Shown: one piece after another, positions 1 to 11,565 of the stretch
Layout of the letters: the number at the start of each line of letters is the position of its first letter
Position numbering within the stretch: the stretch's first letter is position 1
Assembly: GCA_025765595.1 (NCBI GenBank)
Contig: JAIVFH010000102.1
Coordinates: forward strand, 1 to 64,000
Direction of reading: 5' to 3'
Length of the DNA stretch: 64,000 nucleotides
From: Obelidium mucronatum
Lineage: Eukaryota > Chytridiomycota > Chytridiomycetes > Chytridiales > Chytriomycetaceae
Program-made: the position numbers and the translations under genes
Notes under the pieces: model-generated
What the model was told of the DNA's origin: nothing
Seen by the model: only the letters and a program-made list of their open reading frames with translations
The model's database searches: none

Positions 1-50
1 GCGTAAGACTGAAGATCTTAAGGTAGCGTGTTCGATCCACGCAGGCGGCA
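1..50 (+). tRNA. tRNA-Phe (GAA), 5' part cut off by window edge
   Basis: The anticodon arm folds perfectly: stem TAAGA (4-8) pairs with TCTTA (16-20) around a 7-nt loop CTGAAGA whose anticodon is GAA (11-13), which reads Phe codons. The variable loop is AGGTA. The T arm has stem GCGTG/CACGC around TTCGATC. The 3' acceptor strand (43-49) and discriminator A (50) follow, with no encoded CCA, as is usual for eukaryotic nuclear tRNAs. The D arm and 5' acceptor strand lie outside the window. Confidence 0.93.
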
Positions 51-56
51 AAATAC

Positions 57-61
57 TTTTT
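57..61 (+). terminator. Pol III T-run terminator of tRNA-Phe
   Basis: Five consecutive T residues lie seven bases after the tRNA discriminator base, the expected place for RNA polymerase III termination. Confidence 0.7.
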
Positions 62-1088
62 CCACCTTTCAACTACCTGAACATGTCAGCTCCTAATAAT
101 TTCGGTTAATAATTTAAGTTAGTAATTTCTTTTTTTTTGTTTGTGTATAAACTGCCAAGGTTAAATTCAGTCAATCAACTGGGAATTTCTGAAAAACCAA
201 GCAAAAAGTCCCGCCCAAAAATTCTCCACAAAGCAAACGCCAACTCCGAAACTATACATTTCTGATAGATTGCTTCGATTTTGTGAAAGGTCCAGGAGCC
301 GCTGTTTTAATCTAAAACGACTCGAGCTTACCTTTCCCTTTAAACTTTCGATAAGGGAGACTTTTAGAATGCTTGGTTTCCACCCACCTGTGATAGTAGT
401 TGACGCGACGGCGTTCTCCTTCTGTCGGATTTGATTTATATACTACGCGAGAAAGGCTGTCCATCGATAATCACGGTCTTTTTTTGGGGCGAGTTTCTTG
501 GCAGTCGTCAAAAGTCCTTTGGTTGACAAAACCCTGCAACCAAGAAAAGTCAAAGACTTTGTTATCGTACCTGAGCACGGTCTCTGTCTTTCTTAACTCA
601 CAGACTTTTTTCTGGGATTTACGAAATGATTCCTGAAATGATTCCTACACCTAGAAGACGTTCATCAACAAAAACACATCAAGATTCTGTTCACTTGAGT
701 TCACGTACCTGCCTTTGTTTATCTATTGGAGAAGTTGATCAGAAGACCTCCATTTGAATGTCGGGTTTCGAATTTCCTGACGGATTCTTTTGATAATGAC
801 GCGCTCTAATCCAATGACTTCGTGAGTCTATTTGAAGTCGATGCCATGAAGTCGCTGCCATGCTCGAAAAAAATTCCAGTTAAAATCACCAAAAAGTCAG
901 TCTATATTCAGAATCACGCTTTTCTAAAAGTGAAGAGTCCACCCAGTGGGGTCCCTCTTTGGAACCCATTCCCTCCTTCAAAAGAAAGGTGAGCGGGGTT
1001 TGTTTACTTTTATTTCAAATCCCGACATTTTTTGACAGGCCTTTTTTTTCTCCAAGTCGACAGCAACTTCCTTCTGTCATTATAAAAA
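62..1088. other. no gene recognised
   Basis: Only short overlapping open frames with no family resemblance. The last bases (about 1081-1088) are a TATAAAAA run that abuts the first ATG of coiled-coil copy A; the same arrangement is kept in copy D. Confidence 0.5.
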
Positions 1089-3969
1089 ATGACTTTCGAA
1101 AGTGCTTTAACGCCTTCAACATTTGCTATTGCTCTTTTCGAAGTGAGTATATCCCCACACTCATCCCTTAATTACAGGCTGCTACTACTACTACCCCACA
1201 CACGCAATACTCGCTCTTCGGGACTTCCTTCTTTACTTCTCCTCTTTTTCTTCTTTTTACCTTCTTCTTCTATATCGCTCTTTACTGGGATTCTCTGAAC
1301 GAATGGGCACTCTGCTGGCATGGACGTGTTATTTAAAATGCTGGATTCTCCAACTTGAATGACTGACTGACGGACGCGTCTTCCAACTGACATCACCTCA
1401 AACCCACACCACCACCAACACCAACTTTATTAACTCTCTCTTCTCTTTACTTTTATTAACTCTCTTTTGTCTCTTTTATTCAGGTCGTTTTACTTGCAGT
1501 TGTTGCCGCGCTTGTCGCCCGCGACGCTGCCGCCTGCGCTGCCGCCTGGCACCAGGCCTTCACCGCTCACTACCACTTTGGCCTCGCCAAAGACCACGCG
1601 GCACTCGTGCACAAGTGCCAGTCCTTGTCGCAAGACAACTCGGACCTCTGCGTGGAATCCAGGACAACTGCGTCTCACAACCGCACTTTAAAAGCGGAGA
1701 TTTCCAGCGCGAATGCTGCGCGCGTTGAGACGGATGCAAAGCTGGAAGAGGCAAAAAGTGCGTTTTTTATTCGTGTTTTTCGTGGTTTTTTCGGGTTTTA
1801 ACTTATTCATTGTGCAGGCGAGTGCCGCGTCTTGAAGGACCAGCTGACGGAGTCCAGAAACCGCGAGCTGGACCTTTCTGAGTGCGTATTCGGGGTTTTT
1901 GTATTTCTTTCAGTGTGTGGGTTAATCAAACAAACTAAACTTATTAGGGACCTGGCTCGGCTGACGGTGAAGGAAAAGGACACGGCGGCCCAGCTTGCCA
2001 TCCTGATCCGCGAGGCGCGCGGCCTTGACCAAGAAGTGGCTGCGGCATCCATTCTGGTGAGTTTTTTATTTACAGTAATTCATTGTTGAGTTTTTGTTCA
2101 CTGAGCACTTTTTTTGTATGCTTTTTTTATCAGGGTGCCGCACAAACAGTCGAGGTGGAAGTTCTCGTCGCCCAGCTCAACTGGGAGCGGAGCAGTTCCC
2201 AACACGCGACATTTGCGCTGTTGGCTGAACTCACTGCCCTGAAGGGCCAAGTCGAGCTCCTTGAACTGGCAGCCGCGCCAATCTGTGAACCGGCCGCAGT
2301 TACTGCGAAAGTGTTGGAAATTGCTTCACCCGTTGAAGAATTTATTTGGCCAATCTCTGAGACTCCGGAGGATTTGGATGTGATAATTGCCAACTTGCCA
2401 CCCCTTCCCGAATCGCCGGCTTCACTGCCGAACATTGAGGTTCTCACTCGACAACCTGCTGCAATCGACATCATCGCCACGGTATCGCCTGTAGCTGCCG
2501 TATCGGTTGAAGTTTCTTCCATGCTATCATGTCCAGCTATTGCTGAGGACATTTCATCTGTTGAGAATACCGTTGCCCCCCCTGTGGAGACGTCTATTGT
2601 TGCTGAAGCTCTAGTTCCAAGTCCCGCGCCGTTTGCTGACATTGCTGCTGCTCCAGTTGTTAATTTCTCTGTATCTGTCAAGGAACACGTGCAACGTCTT
2701 GAGGATTTGGAAACTGCTGCCAGAACCGCTTTTACTGCCGCTGCGAGACTACCATCTTCACCACCATCAACCACCACCACCACCACTGTCTATCAATCCG
2801 CGGAACTGAGCACCGCGACTGAGTTGGTTTCTCCTACACCACTAACGCCTTCCACCACCACTGCCCACCAATCCGCGGAACTGAGCACCGCGGTTGAGTT
2901 GGACTCTCTTCCACTACTATCGCCTTCCACCGCCACTGCCCACCAATTCGCGGAACTGAACACCGCGGCAGAATTGGGCTCTCTTCCACCACCACCACCA
3001 CCTTCCACCACCACTGTCCACCAATCCGCGGAATTGAGCACCGCGGCTGATTTGATTTCTATCTCCATCCTTAGAGATCAAGGAGAAGGAGATGATGTGG
3101 ATGCCATGTTTATTGACATGCCGGACACTGAGGCACCTGTTGGCTGTCTTGAGAATGACTGGGCGGCGGAGATGGCTGAAGCTGAAGACCACGAAGAAGC
3201 GATGGTGGCGATGTTGACAGCATGCTTACAAGGCAATGGGTTGGACGTTGTTGCGCCAGCCGCCGAGGAATCCTTCGTAGCATCTGATGCTGCTGCTGAC
3301 ACAGACCTCTTCGCGTTTTGTGAAACTTCTCCGGTTGTGGAGACGTGTGTGGCCGACGAAGCGGTGGTTATTTTTGGGGATGCTGATGTTGTCATGCAGG
3401 AGGCGGCAACTCAAGACGAGGGCTTGATGGAAGCCGCTGTTGTTGAAGACGGTCCCCCACTAGCGGAATCGCTGAAGCGCCGCCAGTTTCGCGAGCCCGC
3501 TTCAAGAGCCAAGCGCCATGCTCGAGCTGCCCGAGAGACTGCAGTGCGTCTTGAGGTTTCCGTTGCAGTGGAAGCTGATGAAGATGTGGTGATGGGGACT
3601 GTCGAGGACCCACCAACGGTGCTGCGAGTTGCTCGCAAGGAATACAGCTGGGCGGCAAGAGTGGAACGCCTCGCTTTGGCAGCTCGGAGGAGCCCGGTAC
3701 CTAGCCAGCAGGGTCTCGATGGACCAGCTGTGGCGGTGGTGGCACGGTCGGCGGAAGAAGCCAGCTCACTGGATATCTTTGCCAGTGTCTGCTGCGCCCA
3801 GGCTGTGGTTCTGCCTCTTGCGATGGAGGAAATTGACCGTCTTGCCGAAATCGAGGCGCAGGCTCCCGTTGCGCTCACTTTGCTGTCTGAGGCACGTCAG
3901 ATTCTCGATGCCATTGAGCCCGAAGAGGACATGACGGAAGAGGATCTGGATGACCTCTTTTCAGAGTGA
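1089..3969 (+). CDS. coiled-coil / low-complexity protein, family copy A (intact)
   Basis: Five-exon model: 1089-1142, 1484-1757, 1818-1881, 1948-2056 and 2134-3969, all with GT-AG borders and matching phases, giving about 778 aa. I do not recognise the family. Residues about 12-32 are hydrophobic (a possible membrane anchor or signal). About 40-190 are Glu/Lys/Ala/Leu-rich heptad-like sequence, probably a coiled coil. The long last exon is Pro/Ala/Ser/Thr/Val-rich with a 75-bp internal repeat and ends in a very acidic tail (DMTEEDLDDLFSE). The start and exon set are supported by copy D, which keeps exons 1, 3 and 4 at identical lengths. A TATA-like run directly touching the ATG makes the start uncertain. 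The gene is followed by tandem hairpin repeats that also follow copy B. Function unknown. Confidence 0.75.
2770..3060 (+). repeat. 75-bp coding minisatellite, 4 units
   Basis: Inside the last exon of copy A the core CAATCCGCGGAACTGAGCAC recurs at about 2793, 2868, 2943 and 3021 (spacing 75, 75, 78). Each unit encodes a Thr-rich spacer then a motif like HQSAELSTAxEL. The units differ by substitutions and small in-frame length changes, so the repeat stays in frame. Confidence 0.9.
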
Positions 3970-4020
3970 TGATCTTGGAGAGAGAGGGAAAGCGGGGCTG
4001 AGGGGGATTGGGGACCATTT

Positions 4021-4235
4021 TTTATTTCATTGTTGTGGGGAGTTGTTCCGCGAGGTCCCGTGAATCTCACCAAAAATCGCCGTGTTGGATCTTCAAAATT
4101 GCAAACTGGATGTGTGGGGAGTTGTTCCATGAGGTCTCGTGAATCTCATCAAAATCGCCGGGTTCCAGAATCAAATGCAAGTTTGAAATATGGGGAGTTG
4201 TTCCAAGGGGTCCCGTGAATCCCACCTATCGCCGG
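4021..4235 (+). repeat. ~80-bp tandem repeat after copy A, 3 units
   Basis: Three units each start GTGGGGAGTTGTTCC and continue through a GTGAATC(T/C)CA(C/T)C block and an ATCGCCGG-like end. The same three-unit block reappears after copy B (about 7708-7905), so it travels with the gene family. Each unit can fold with TGGG near its start pairing with CCCA near its end. Confidence 0.85.
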
Positions 4236-4319
4236 AATAGAATTTCCAGAGTCAGAAAATTGGATGCCAGTCAAAGTCCACTCAAACAGTTTAGCCTTAT
4301 CGTTAGCCCCAAAAGTCTG

Positions 4320-5790
4320 CTCCCGCTCTCCAGTCAGGTCTCTTTAACCCCTGGAGGGTGGGGACTTACTTGGATATTTTCTTACTACTACGTCCACCAC
4401 TACCCCAACCCTACTTTCGAACCGACTCTCGCTGTTTAGGACCTCATTAATCCTGGCGAGAGGAGGGGTCTGTTTCTTTCGCCGCCGCCACTATTGGGGA
4501 AAGTCCATCATCGAAAGTGGTGTTCCCGCTCTTCCACCAGGTCTCTTTAACCCCGGGAGAGCGGGAAGCTACTTGGGTCCAGCTTCGCTTCCTTGGAACT
4601 GACTCTCGCCATTAAAGGACCTCATTAATCCTGGCGAGAGAAGGGGCCTGTTTCTGTCGCCGCTGCCGCCGCTGCCATTGCCACTACTGGGAGAAAGCCA
4701 CCAAAATTCCAGTGCTACCGCTCTGCCGTCAGGTCTCTTTAACCCCGGGAGAGCGGGAAGCTACTTGGGTCCAGCTTCGCAACTTTGGAACCGACTCTCG
4801 CCATATAGGATCACATTAATCCTGGTGGGAGAAGGGGTCTGTTCCGTCGCTGTCGCAGTTACTGCTACTGGAAACTCTCGAATCATCTTCATTAAAAGTA
4901 GTGTCCCCGCTCTCCAGTAAGGTCTCTTTAACCCCTGGAGGGCGGGGTGCTACTTTGGTCCAACTACCGGAACTTTGGAACCGACTCTCGCCATATAGGA
5001 CCTCATTAATCCGGGCGAGAGGAGGGGTCTGTTTTGTCACTGCCACCGTCGCTGCCACCGCCACTACTGGGGAACAGCCACCGAAATTCCTTCATCAAAA
5101 GTGGTGCTACCGCTCTGCCGTCAGGTCTCTTTAACCCCGGGAGAGCGGGAAGCTACTTGGGTGCAACTTCGCAACCTTGGAACCGACTCTCGCCATAAAA
5201 GGACCTCATTAATCCTGGCGAGAGGAGGGGTCTGTTTCTGCAGCCGCCGCCGCCGCTGCCATTGCCACTACTGGGAGAAAGCCACCAAAATTCCATCATC
5301 AAAAGTGGTGTTCCCGCTCTTCCGCCAGGTCTCTTTAACCCCGGGAGAGCGGGAAGCTACTTGGGTCCAGCTTCGCTTCCTTGGAACTGACTCTCGCCAT
5401 TAAAGGACCTCATTAATCCTGGCGAGAGGAGGGGTCTGTTTCTGTCGGAGCCGCAGCCATTACCACTGGAAAACTCTCCAGCCAGGTCTCTTTAACCCCT
5501 GGAGAGCGCCGGTGCTACTTGGGTCTCATCTTTCGCTCTTTGGAACCGACTCTCGCCATTAAAGGACCTCATTAATCCTGGTAAGAGGAGGGGTCTGTTT
5601 CTGCCGCCGCCACCGTCGCTGCCACTGCCACTACGTCCAAAATGCCATCATCAAAAGTGGTGCCGCCGCTCTTCCGTCAGGTCTCTTTAACCCCGGGAGA
5701 GCGGAGAAACTACTTGGGTCCGAAATTGCAGCCTTGGAACCGACTCTTGCCATTATAGGACCTCATTAATCGGGCGAGAAGGCGCACCAT
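4320..5790 (+). repeat. tandem array of ~160-205 bp hairpin-forming units, 8 copies
   Basis: The landmark GGTCTCTTTAACCC occurs at about 4336, 4537, 4731, 4919, 5121, 5327, 5485 and 5679. Each unit has two predicted hairpins. The first has arms CCCGCTCT...AGAGCGGG around the landmark; the second has arms CTCTCGCC...GGCGAGAG around GGACCTCATTAATCC. The two loops resemble each other, so the unit looks like a doubled ancestral half-unit of about 95 bp. Some variants change both arms together (CTCCAG with CTGGAG in place of CTTCC with GGGAG), suggesting the fold is kept, though others break pairs. GCC/GCT-rich spacers separate units. No coding frame runs through the array. Confidence 0.9.
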
Positions 5791-6424
5791 CCAACCAAGT
5801 TTCTTTTTCTTTCTTTTTTTCGCTTTGAGTTCCTGTTCCTGTGCGTGAAGCAAGTTCTCTTTTATGATTTGAATCATTTTTGGATTCATCGCTGTCTGGG
5901 CCTCTAGTGAGTGCATCTTGTTTTTTCAAATTCCAAACTCCATGCCTAATTAGTTGAACCTCAGGCTCGACGCGAATTTTTTTTTCTGTTTATATCTCTT
6001 TCATTGATTGTTTCGTTTTCTTTTTGGCTGTTGAATATGAAAATGGTATAAAGTAAAATAATAGTCTCTCCATTATAATGCCCGCGGCACAATTCATTAA
6101 AGCTTATTATCAAAGACTGGAAGTTAATATTTAGAGAAGGAAAGAGCGGCGCAGTGCAGCGGTTATGTTTCCATTGCTCTAGTCTGAGATTTCGGTCCAA
6201 CTTGTCACACAACCGATTTCAAATCCACCAAGGTGCAAATCTATAGAGCAGTGACACTTATTTGTTTGTGGAGTGAATAAACCGAAAAGCTTGGAACCCC
6301 TTGAAATCCTAAAACATAAATTGAATCAACAACTACCATGCCACCAAGATATCAACACCAAATTCCTTGTTTTAAGTTTCCAAAGAAACCAACCAACAAC
6401 CAACCAACCCTCAATAATTCGACG
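5791..6424. other. spacer; possible tRNA-derived SINE relic
   Basis: No gene recognised. At about 6148-6163 there is a box-A-like GGCGCAGTGCAGCGG and at about 6219-6230 a box-B-like GATTTCAAATCC, the order seen in tRNA-derived SINEs. The spacing is wide and no tRNA fold can be drawn, so this is only a suggestion. Confidence 0.2.
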
Positions 6425-7644
6425 ATGGTTACGCCCAATTGCGTTATATTCAAATGCTGCTGAGTTTTTCGAACTTTTCGACTTCCCAAAGAGCATCAAT
6501 GCCATTCAAGATACTACTGCTCTTATCAAAGTGAGTATCACTCATCTCCCTAACTACATTCTACAACACACACTCAGTTTTCCTCTTTTCCTTCTCGCCC
6601 TTTAGTTCTTCTTCTTCTTCTTCTTCTTCTTCTTCTTCTTCTTCTTCTTCTTCTTCTTCTTCTTCTTCTTCTTCTTCTTCTTCTAATGGGCTTACCGGAC
6701 ACAGTATTGGACATGTCTTCAAGAAATTCCTGCTGCTTGACAGCTCCTCCTCCTCCTCCTCACTCTCCTCAACCTAAACACCAATATTTATTAACTCTCT
6801 ATTTTATATTCAGGTTGTTTTAGTAATGGTCATTCCTGGCCTGGCGCCAGCGCCTCCAGGACCACCAGGCCCTCGTTTTAGTGTGGGGGTTAAACAAACA
6901 AACAAAACTAATTAGGGACCTGGCTCGCATGACGGCCAAGGAAAAGGACACGGAGGCCCAGCTTGCCGTTCTGATCCGCAAGGCGCGGGAACTTGATCAG
7001 CAAGTAGCTGCGGCATCCATTTTGGTGAGTTATTTTTTCACTTTTTATTCATTGTTGAGTTTTGTTCACTGTGCGCTTTTTTGTTTTCTTTTTTTATCAG
7101 GGTGCCGTGCAAATAGTTGAGGTGGAAGGTCTTGTCGCCCAGCATCTTCGTTCTTTACCAGCTCAATCTCTTTAGACATTCTTTCTTCCACTAAATTTCC
7201 AAGGGTTATGCCTGTCAGCTGCCGTGTCTGCTGAGGTTAACACTGTCCAGCCATCGCCTTCCGTGCCAGTTGTCCATTCTGCACTGCCTGTTGCCACAAC
7301 ATTCCCATCAATTCTGCCCATGTCCATTGCTATTATTGTACCAGCTCCGTTTTTTTCTCTCGCTGAGCTTGTCACCCTTGCACCTATTGACGTCCCAACA
7401 TGCACCGGCTGTGGTGGCACCATCGGCAGAAGAAGCCAACCCACTTGATCTGTTTGCCAGTGTCTGTTGCGTCCAGACTGCAGTTCTGCCTCTTGCGGTG
7501 GCGGAAGTGGACCCTCTTGCCGATATTGAGGCTCAGGCTCCTGTCGCCCTCACTTTGCTGGTAGAGGCACGTCAGATTCTGGATGCCATTGAGCCTGAAG
7601 AGGATATGACGGAAGAGGATCACAATGACCTCTTTTCAGAGTAA
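6425..7644 (+). pseudogene. coiled-coil family copy B, decayed
   Basis: Matches copy A in order: a diverged exon 1 with its GTGAGT donor (about 6531); intron 1 (expanded by a TTC microsatellite); a start of exon 2 that runs straight into intron 3 sequence, so most of exons 2-3 is deleted; exon 4 (about 6918-7023, DLARMTAKEKDTEAQL); the start of exon 5, which meets a stop near 7173; and the conserved 3' end coding SAEEANPLDLFASVCC to DMTEEDHNDLFSE (about 7429-7644) in a shifted frame. Deletion, internal stop and frame change make a full-length product unlikely. Confidence 0.8.
6604..6684 (+). repeat. (TTC)n microsatellite
   Basis: About 26 uninterrupted TTC units in the intron-1 equivalent of copy B. 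Copy A has only short TTC-rich patches at the matching place, so the expansion happened after the copies separated. Confidence 0.95.
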
Positions 7645-7684
7645 TTAACTTGGAGAGAGTGAGAGCGGGGATGAGTGAGCGGGA

Positions 7685-8560
7685 TTGGGGACTATTTTTT
7701 TACTTGTTGTGGGGAGTTGTTCCACAAATCTTACCAAATATTGCTGGGTTGAAACTTCAAAAAAGCAAGAAATTGATCATTGGGGAGTTGTTCCACGAGA
7801 TCCTGTGAATCTCACCAAAATTGCCAGGTTGAAAATTCAAATAGCAAGCTGGATATGTGGGGAGTTGTTCGATGGGGTCCCATGAATCCCATCAATCACC
7901 GGATTAGAAGTCCAGAATCAGAAAATTGAGATGCAAGTGCAAGCAACACAAAGGGTTCAGCGTTACCATCAGCCCCAAAACCTGCTCCCGCTCTGCAGTC
8001 AGGTCTCTTTAACCCCTGGAGGATGGTGGTGCTACTTGGGTCCAATCTTTTGTCGCTGTCGGAGCCACTACCACACTTGCTACTTGGGTTCCACTGCCAC
8101 TTTGGAACTGACTCTCGCCGTATAGGACCTCATTAATCCTTGCGAGAGGAGGGGTCTTTCCGCAACTTCTTTGACACGACAACATGAAATTTTCATCAGA
8201 AGGATCCGTGAATCTGCAGTTAAATCAATCATGTGCAAGTTTATTATGAGGCTCTTACCAGGTGGGTAGTTTCTATAGCTGGGCGCTCCAAGATTAGTTA
8301 CCACTCTTCCGCTAGTAGTAAATCAATTACTGAGCGCCTCGCGTATCGGCTGACTAATCAGATCCTTGTGACTAGATTTGGTTCTAAAGACGTAGTTAGT
8401 TCTCGAAATACCAGAGTTCAAATAGTTACCACTCTTGGGGGAGCTCATTATACTTGGACAAAGATAATGGCGAACACCAACGAATACTTTAGAACCGAAT
8501 TTCGCCATATGGATCTCATTAGTCCGGCGAGAGGAGGGGACCTTTTAAGTTTGCACTTCA
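7685..8560. repeat. repeat cluster following copy B
   Basis: Holds the same ~80-bp GTGGGGAGTTGTTCC repeat (3 units, about 7708-7905), one good hairpin-array unit (about 7982-8155, with landmark GGTCTCTTTAACCC and the CTCATTAATCC half), and strongly diverged copies to about 8560. One diverged copy, about 8325-8440, reads in the opposite orientation. Both repeat classes therefore follow both gene copies in the same order. Confidence 0.75.
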
Positions 8561-8737
8561 ACCTGAAAGAATACGATACCATTAGTTGGGCAGGAGAAGG
8601 AAACATACCTCCACAACCAATCAAAAATACACCAAGGCACAACATCTGATACTTAAATTTCGACTGATACGACTAGATAAACAATAAAATAGAGGTTTAA
8701 TCACTTTCTTCCTTTTCCCCTTTCGCAAAATAAAAAA

Positions 8738-11254
8738 ATGGCTTCAGAGAAAGACCACCGCGACCTCAAAGTCAAGTCATCGTACGCTTCGGGCGCTGTC
8801 TTGACTGGCGGCGCTCTCTTTGAAGGAATCAGCGCAACGGGAACACTGCTGTCGCCGCCAAACTCAAGAGACGTTCAGATTGAGAAGTTTTCCATCCAAG
8901 TTTGTTTTGTCTTCTTTGCTGCCTGCCTTGCGAAGCTGATTGTTTCTTTTCATCAAAGGCGTACGGAAAACTGCTCGTGAAAGACTCGGACTTTTCCCTC
9001 ATCAACGGCCGTCGATATGGTCTCATTGCACCCAACGGATCTGGTACACAACAACCCGTCCTGTGTTGCTTTTTTCCTTTCTCTGCTTATACCAGGTTTT
9101 CTCATGAATTTAAGGCAAATCAACAATGCTTCATGCGATCGCTTGTGGCCTGGTTCCTACACCTGCTGCCTTGGACTATTACCTTCTCGATCGAGAGTTT
9201 GGACCCACGGAAATGACGTCTCTCGAAGCTGTTTTGAACATTAACGAAACGGAGCGGGAAGCGCTGATGGATGAAATGGAGGACTTGTTGGATGATTCGG
9301 TTGGAAACGCTGAAAGGTGAGAGTAAACGAGAGAGCAAATAGAAAATGTGGAGCAGTGTGTGGAGAAGTGGGCATCACTGCAGTATATTGCTATCGAATT
9401 GAGGAAGGAATACGGAAGCGCTGTTTTTACTAGTGGGCAGATGTTTCATCGCAGAACTCCAACTCACAACCTTTTTTTTTCTTCTTCGTTCAAAGAATCG
9501 ATGCAATCCAAGACCGTCTCGCCGAACTCGAAGTCTCTGGAGAAGAACGAATCGCCCTCGAAATCCTAAAAGGTCTCGGATTCTCTGAAACGCTAATCTC
9601 CACAAAAACCAAGGACCTTTCCGGTGGTTGGAGAATGAGAATCTCACTTGCCAGAATTCTGTTTGTGAAACCCACGCTCATGATGCTCGATGAACCGACG
9701 AATCACTTGGATCTGGAAGCTGTGGTTTGGTTGGAAGAGTATTTGGTGCATAACTTGAGTGGACATACGCTCTTGATTACTTGCCATTCGCAAGATACGT
9801 TGAATGAAGTGTGTACGGATATTATTCACTTGTACCATCAGAAGTTGGATTACTACAAGGTCAGTTGGAAAAATTTTTGCATTCTTTGTTTTGTTTTGTC
9901 TTGTCTTTTTTTTAAACCAAGATCATTTCAAAAGGGTGACTACAACACATTCACAAAAGTACGTCACGAGAAAACCGCCCTCCTGACAAAACAAGCCATG
10001 AAGGAAGAAAAGAAGATGGCAGCAATCCAACAAAACCTGAACGCTACCGGAACAAAAGCACAAACCCAAGCGAAACAGAAAGTCAAGAATATGGAAAAGG
10101 AGAAGGAAAAAAACAAGGAAAAGAACAAGGATCTTCAGGAAGAGCTTATTATCGATAAGGAATTCACATTGCGGTTTGGGGAATGTGGTGGCGGTTTGCC
10201 GCCTCCCGTTTTGAAGTTTAATGATGTTTCGTTTGGGTATGATCCCGCCAAGCCTTTGTTTACGGGACTTAACTTTGGTTTGGATCTGGATGCTCGTATT
10301 GCTTTGGTCGGGTATGTCCATTTGTACTTTATGTCATTCCCGTTACTTAATTGTGGGAATAGACCAAACGGAGCTGGTAAATCCACATTGCTTAAACTTA
10401 TGCTGGGAACCCTAGAACCCACCTCTGGAACCTCTGTTCGTCACCACCACCTTCGAATTGGGTAAGAGCGAACGAAACCAAGAAAAGAAAAAAAGGGACT
10501 AAAAAAAAGAACACCTCTCCAATTTTTTTTTTTTGACAGTCAATTCAACCAACACATGGGCGACCAATTAGACATGGAACGATCCGCCGTCGAATGGCTC
10601 TGCATGCACTTCAAAGACATCAAACCCCAAGAAATGCGCCGCGAAGTCGGGAAATTCGGGCTCACCGGGAAATCCCAAGTGATCCCCATGAAACAACTCT
10701 CTGACGGACAGAGACGCCGCGTCCTGTTTTGTTACCTCGGTCTTCACACGCCACATATGTTTTTAATGGACGAACCGACGAACGCGTTGGATTTGGAAAC
10801 GATTGATGCGCTTGCGGAAGCGATTAATGAGTATGATGGCGGTGTTGTTTTTGTGACGCATGATTTCAGGTTGATTGATCAGGTTGCCAAGGAGATTTGG
10901 ATTGTTAAGGATGGGACTATTCAGGAGTTTGATGGAGATATTCATGATTATAAGGCGGCTTTGAAGGCGCAGTATGCCAAGGAGAGAGCGGAGGCGGCAG
11001 CAGCGGCTGGCTTGACTACTGGTGTTGCGAACGTTAGTTTGGAGAAGGGGGCGTCTGCGGACAAGGCGGCAACAGAAAAGGCGAGTGCAGAAAAGAAGGA
11101 TAAAAAGAAGGATAAGAAGAAGGCTGCCAAGGTTATCGAGGAGGATGACGACGTGGTAGTTCAAGATGAGGAAGATTCAAGTAAGGTGGAAGTGGAAGCT
11201 GCTGCTCCAGAGAAGAAAAAGAAGGAAAAGAAAAAGAGAAGAGGTGATGATTAA
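8738..11254 (+). CDS. ARB1: ABC-F ATPase, ABCF2/ARB1-type ribosome biogenesis factor
   Basis: Seven exons (8738-8899, 8959-9043, 9115-9316, 9496-9859, 9935-10311, 10363-10461, 10540-11254) join in frame to about 667 aa. The protein is soluble with two ATP cassettes and no membrane segments, the ABC-F layout. Cassette 1 has Walker A APNGSGKST (split by an intron inside the motif), signature LSGGWRMRISLA and Walker B LMMLDEPTNHLDL. Cassette 2 has GPNGAGKST (also intron-split), signature LSDGQRRRVLF and FLMDEPTNALDL. The LSDGQ signature, the linker and the KLDYYKGDYNTF region match the ABCF2/Arb1 branch, known for 40S and 60S subunit maturation. The C-terminus adds about 60 Lys/Glu/Ala-rich residues, an unusual extension. 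The start is the first ATG of an open frame with a CAAAATAAAAAA leader. Confidence 0.92.
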
Positions 11255-11565
11255 ATGATCTTGTTTATTGTTTCCATTTGAAATGAGGCTCGAATCAGTT
11301 TGGTAATACACATCGCAAACGGACATGCAGAAGGGCTTCAGATAAATCAAGTTGTTTTCCTACTTCACGATGAAAGAAATGCTGCGACCTTGACAGTCTC
11401 CGTTTCAGACTTCCACCCAACTTCTCAAAACGAATCTCGCAACAAAAGTTTAAAACATCAAAAAAAACATTGATATACAAAAGAATCTATTGGTATTTTA
11501 TTCGATAGAAGACTTATCATAGACAACTCGAATAGAAACGCCCTTTGCAATATTTAGTTTACATC

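Noticed and set aside
2130..2786. 218-codon minus-strand frame opposite copy A
   Set aside because: Antisense shadow of the Ala/Pro/Val-rich last exon of copy A; copy A is supported by splice sites and paralogues.
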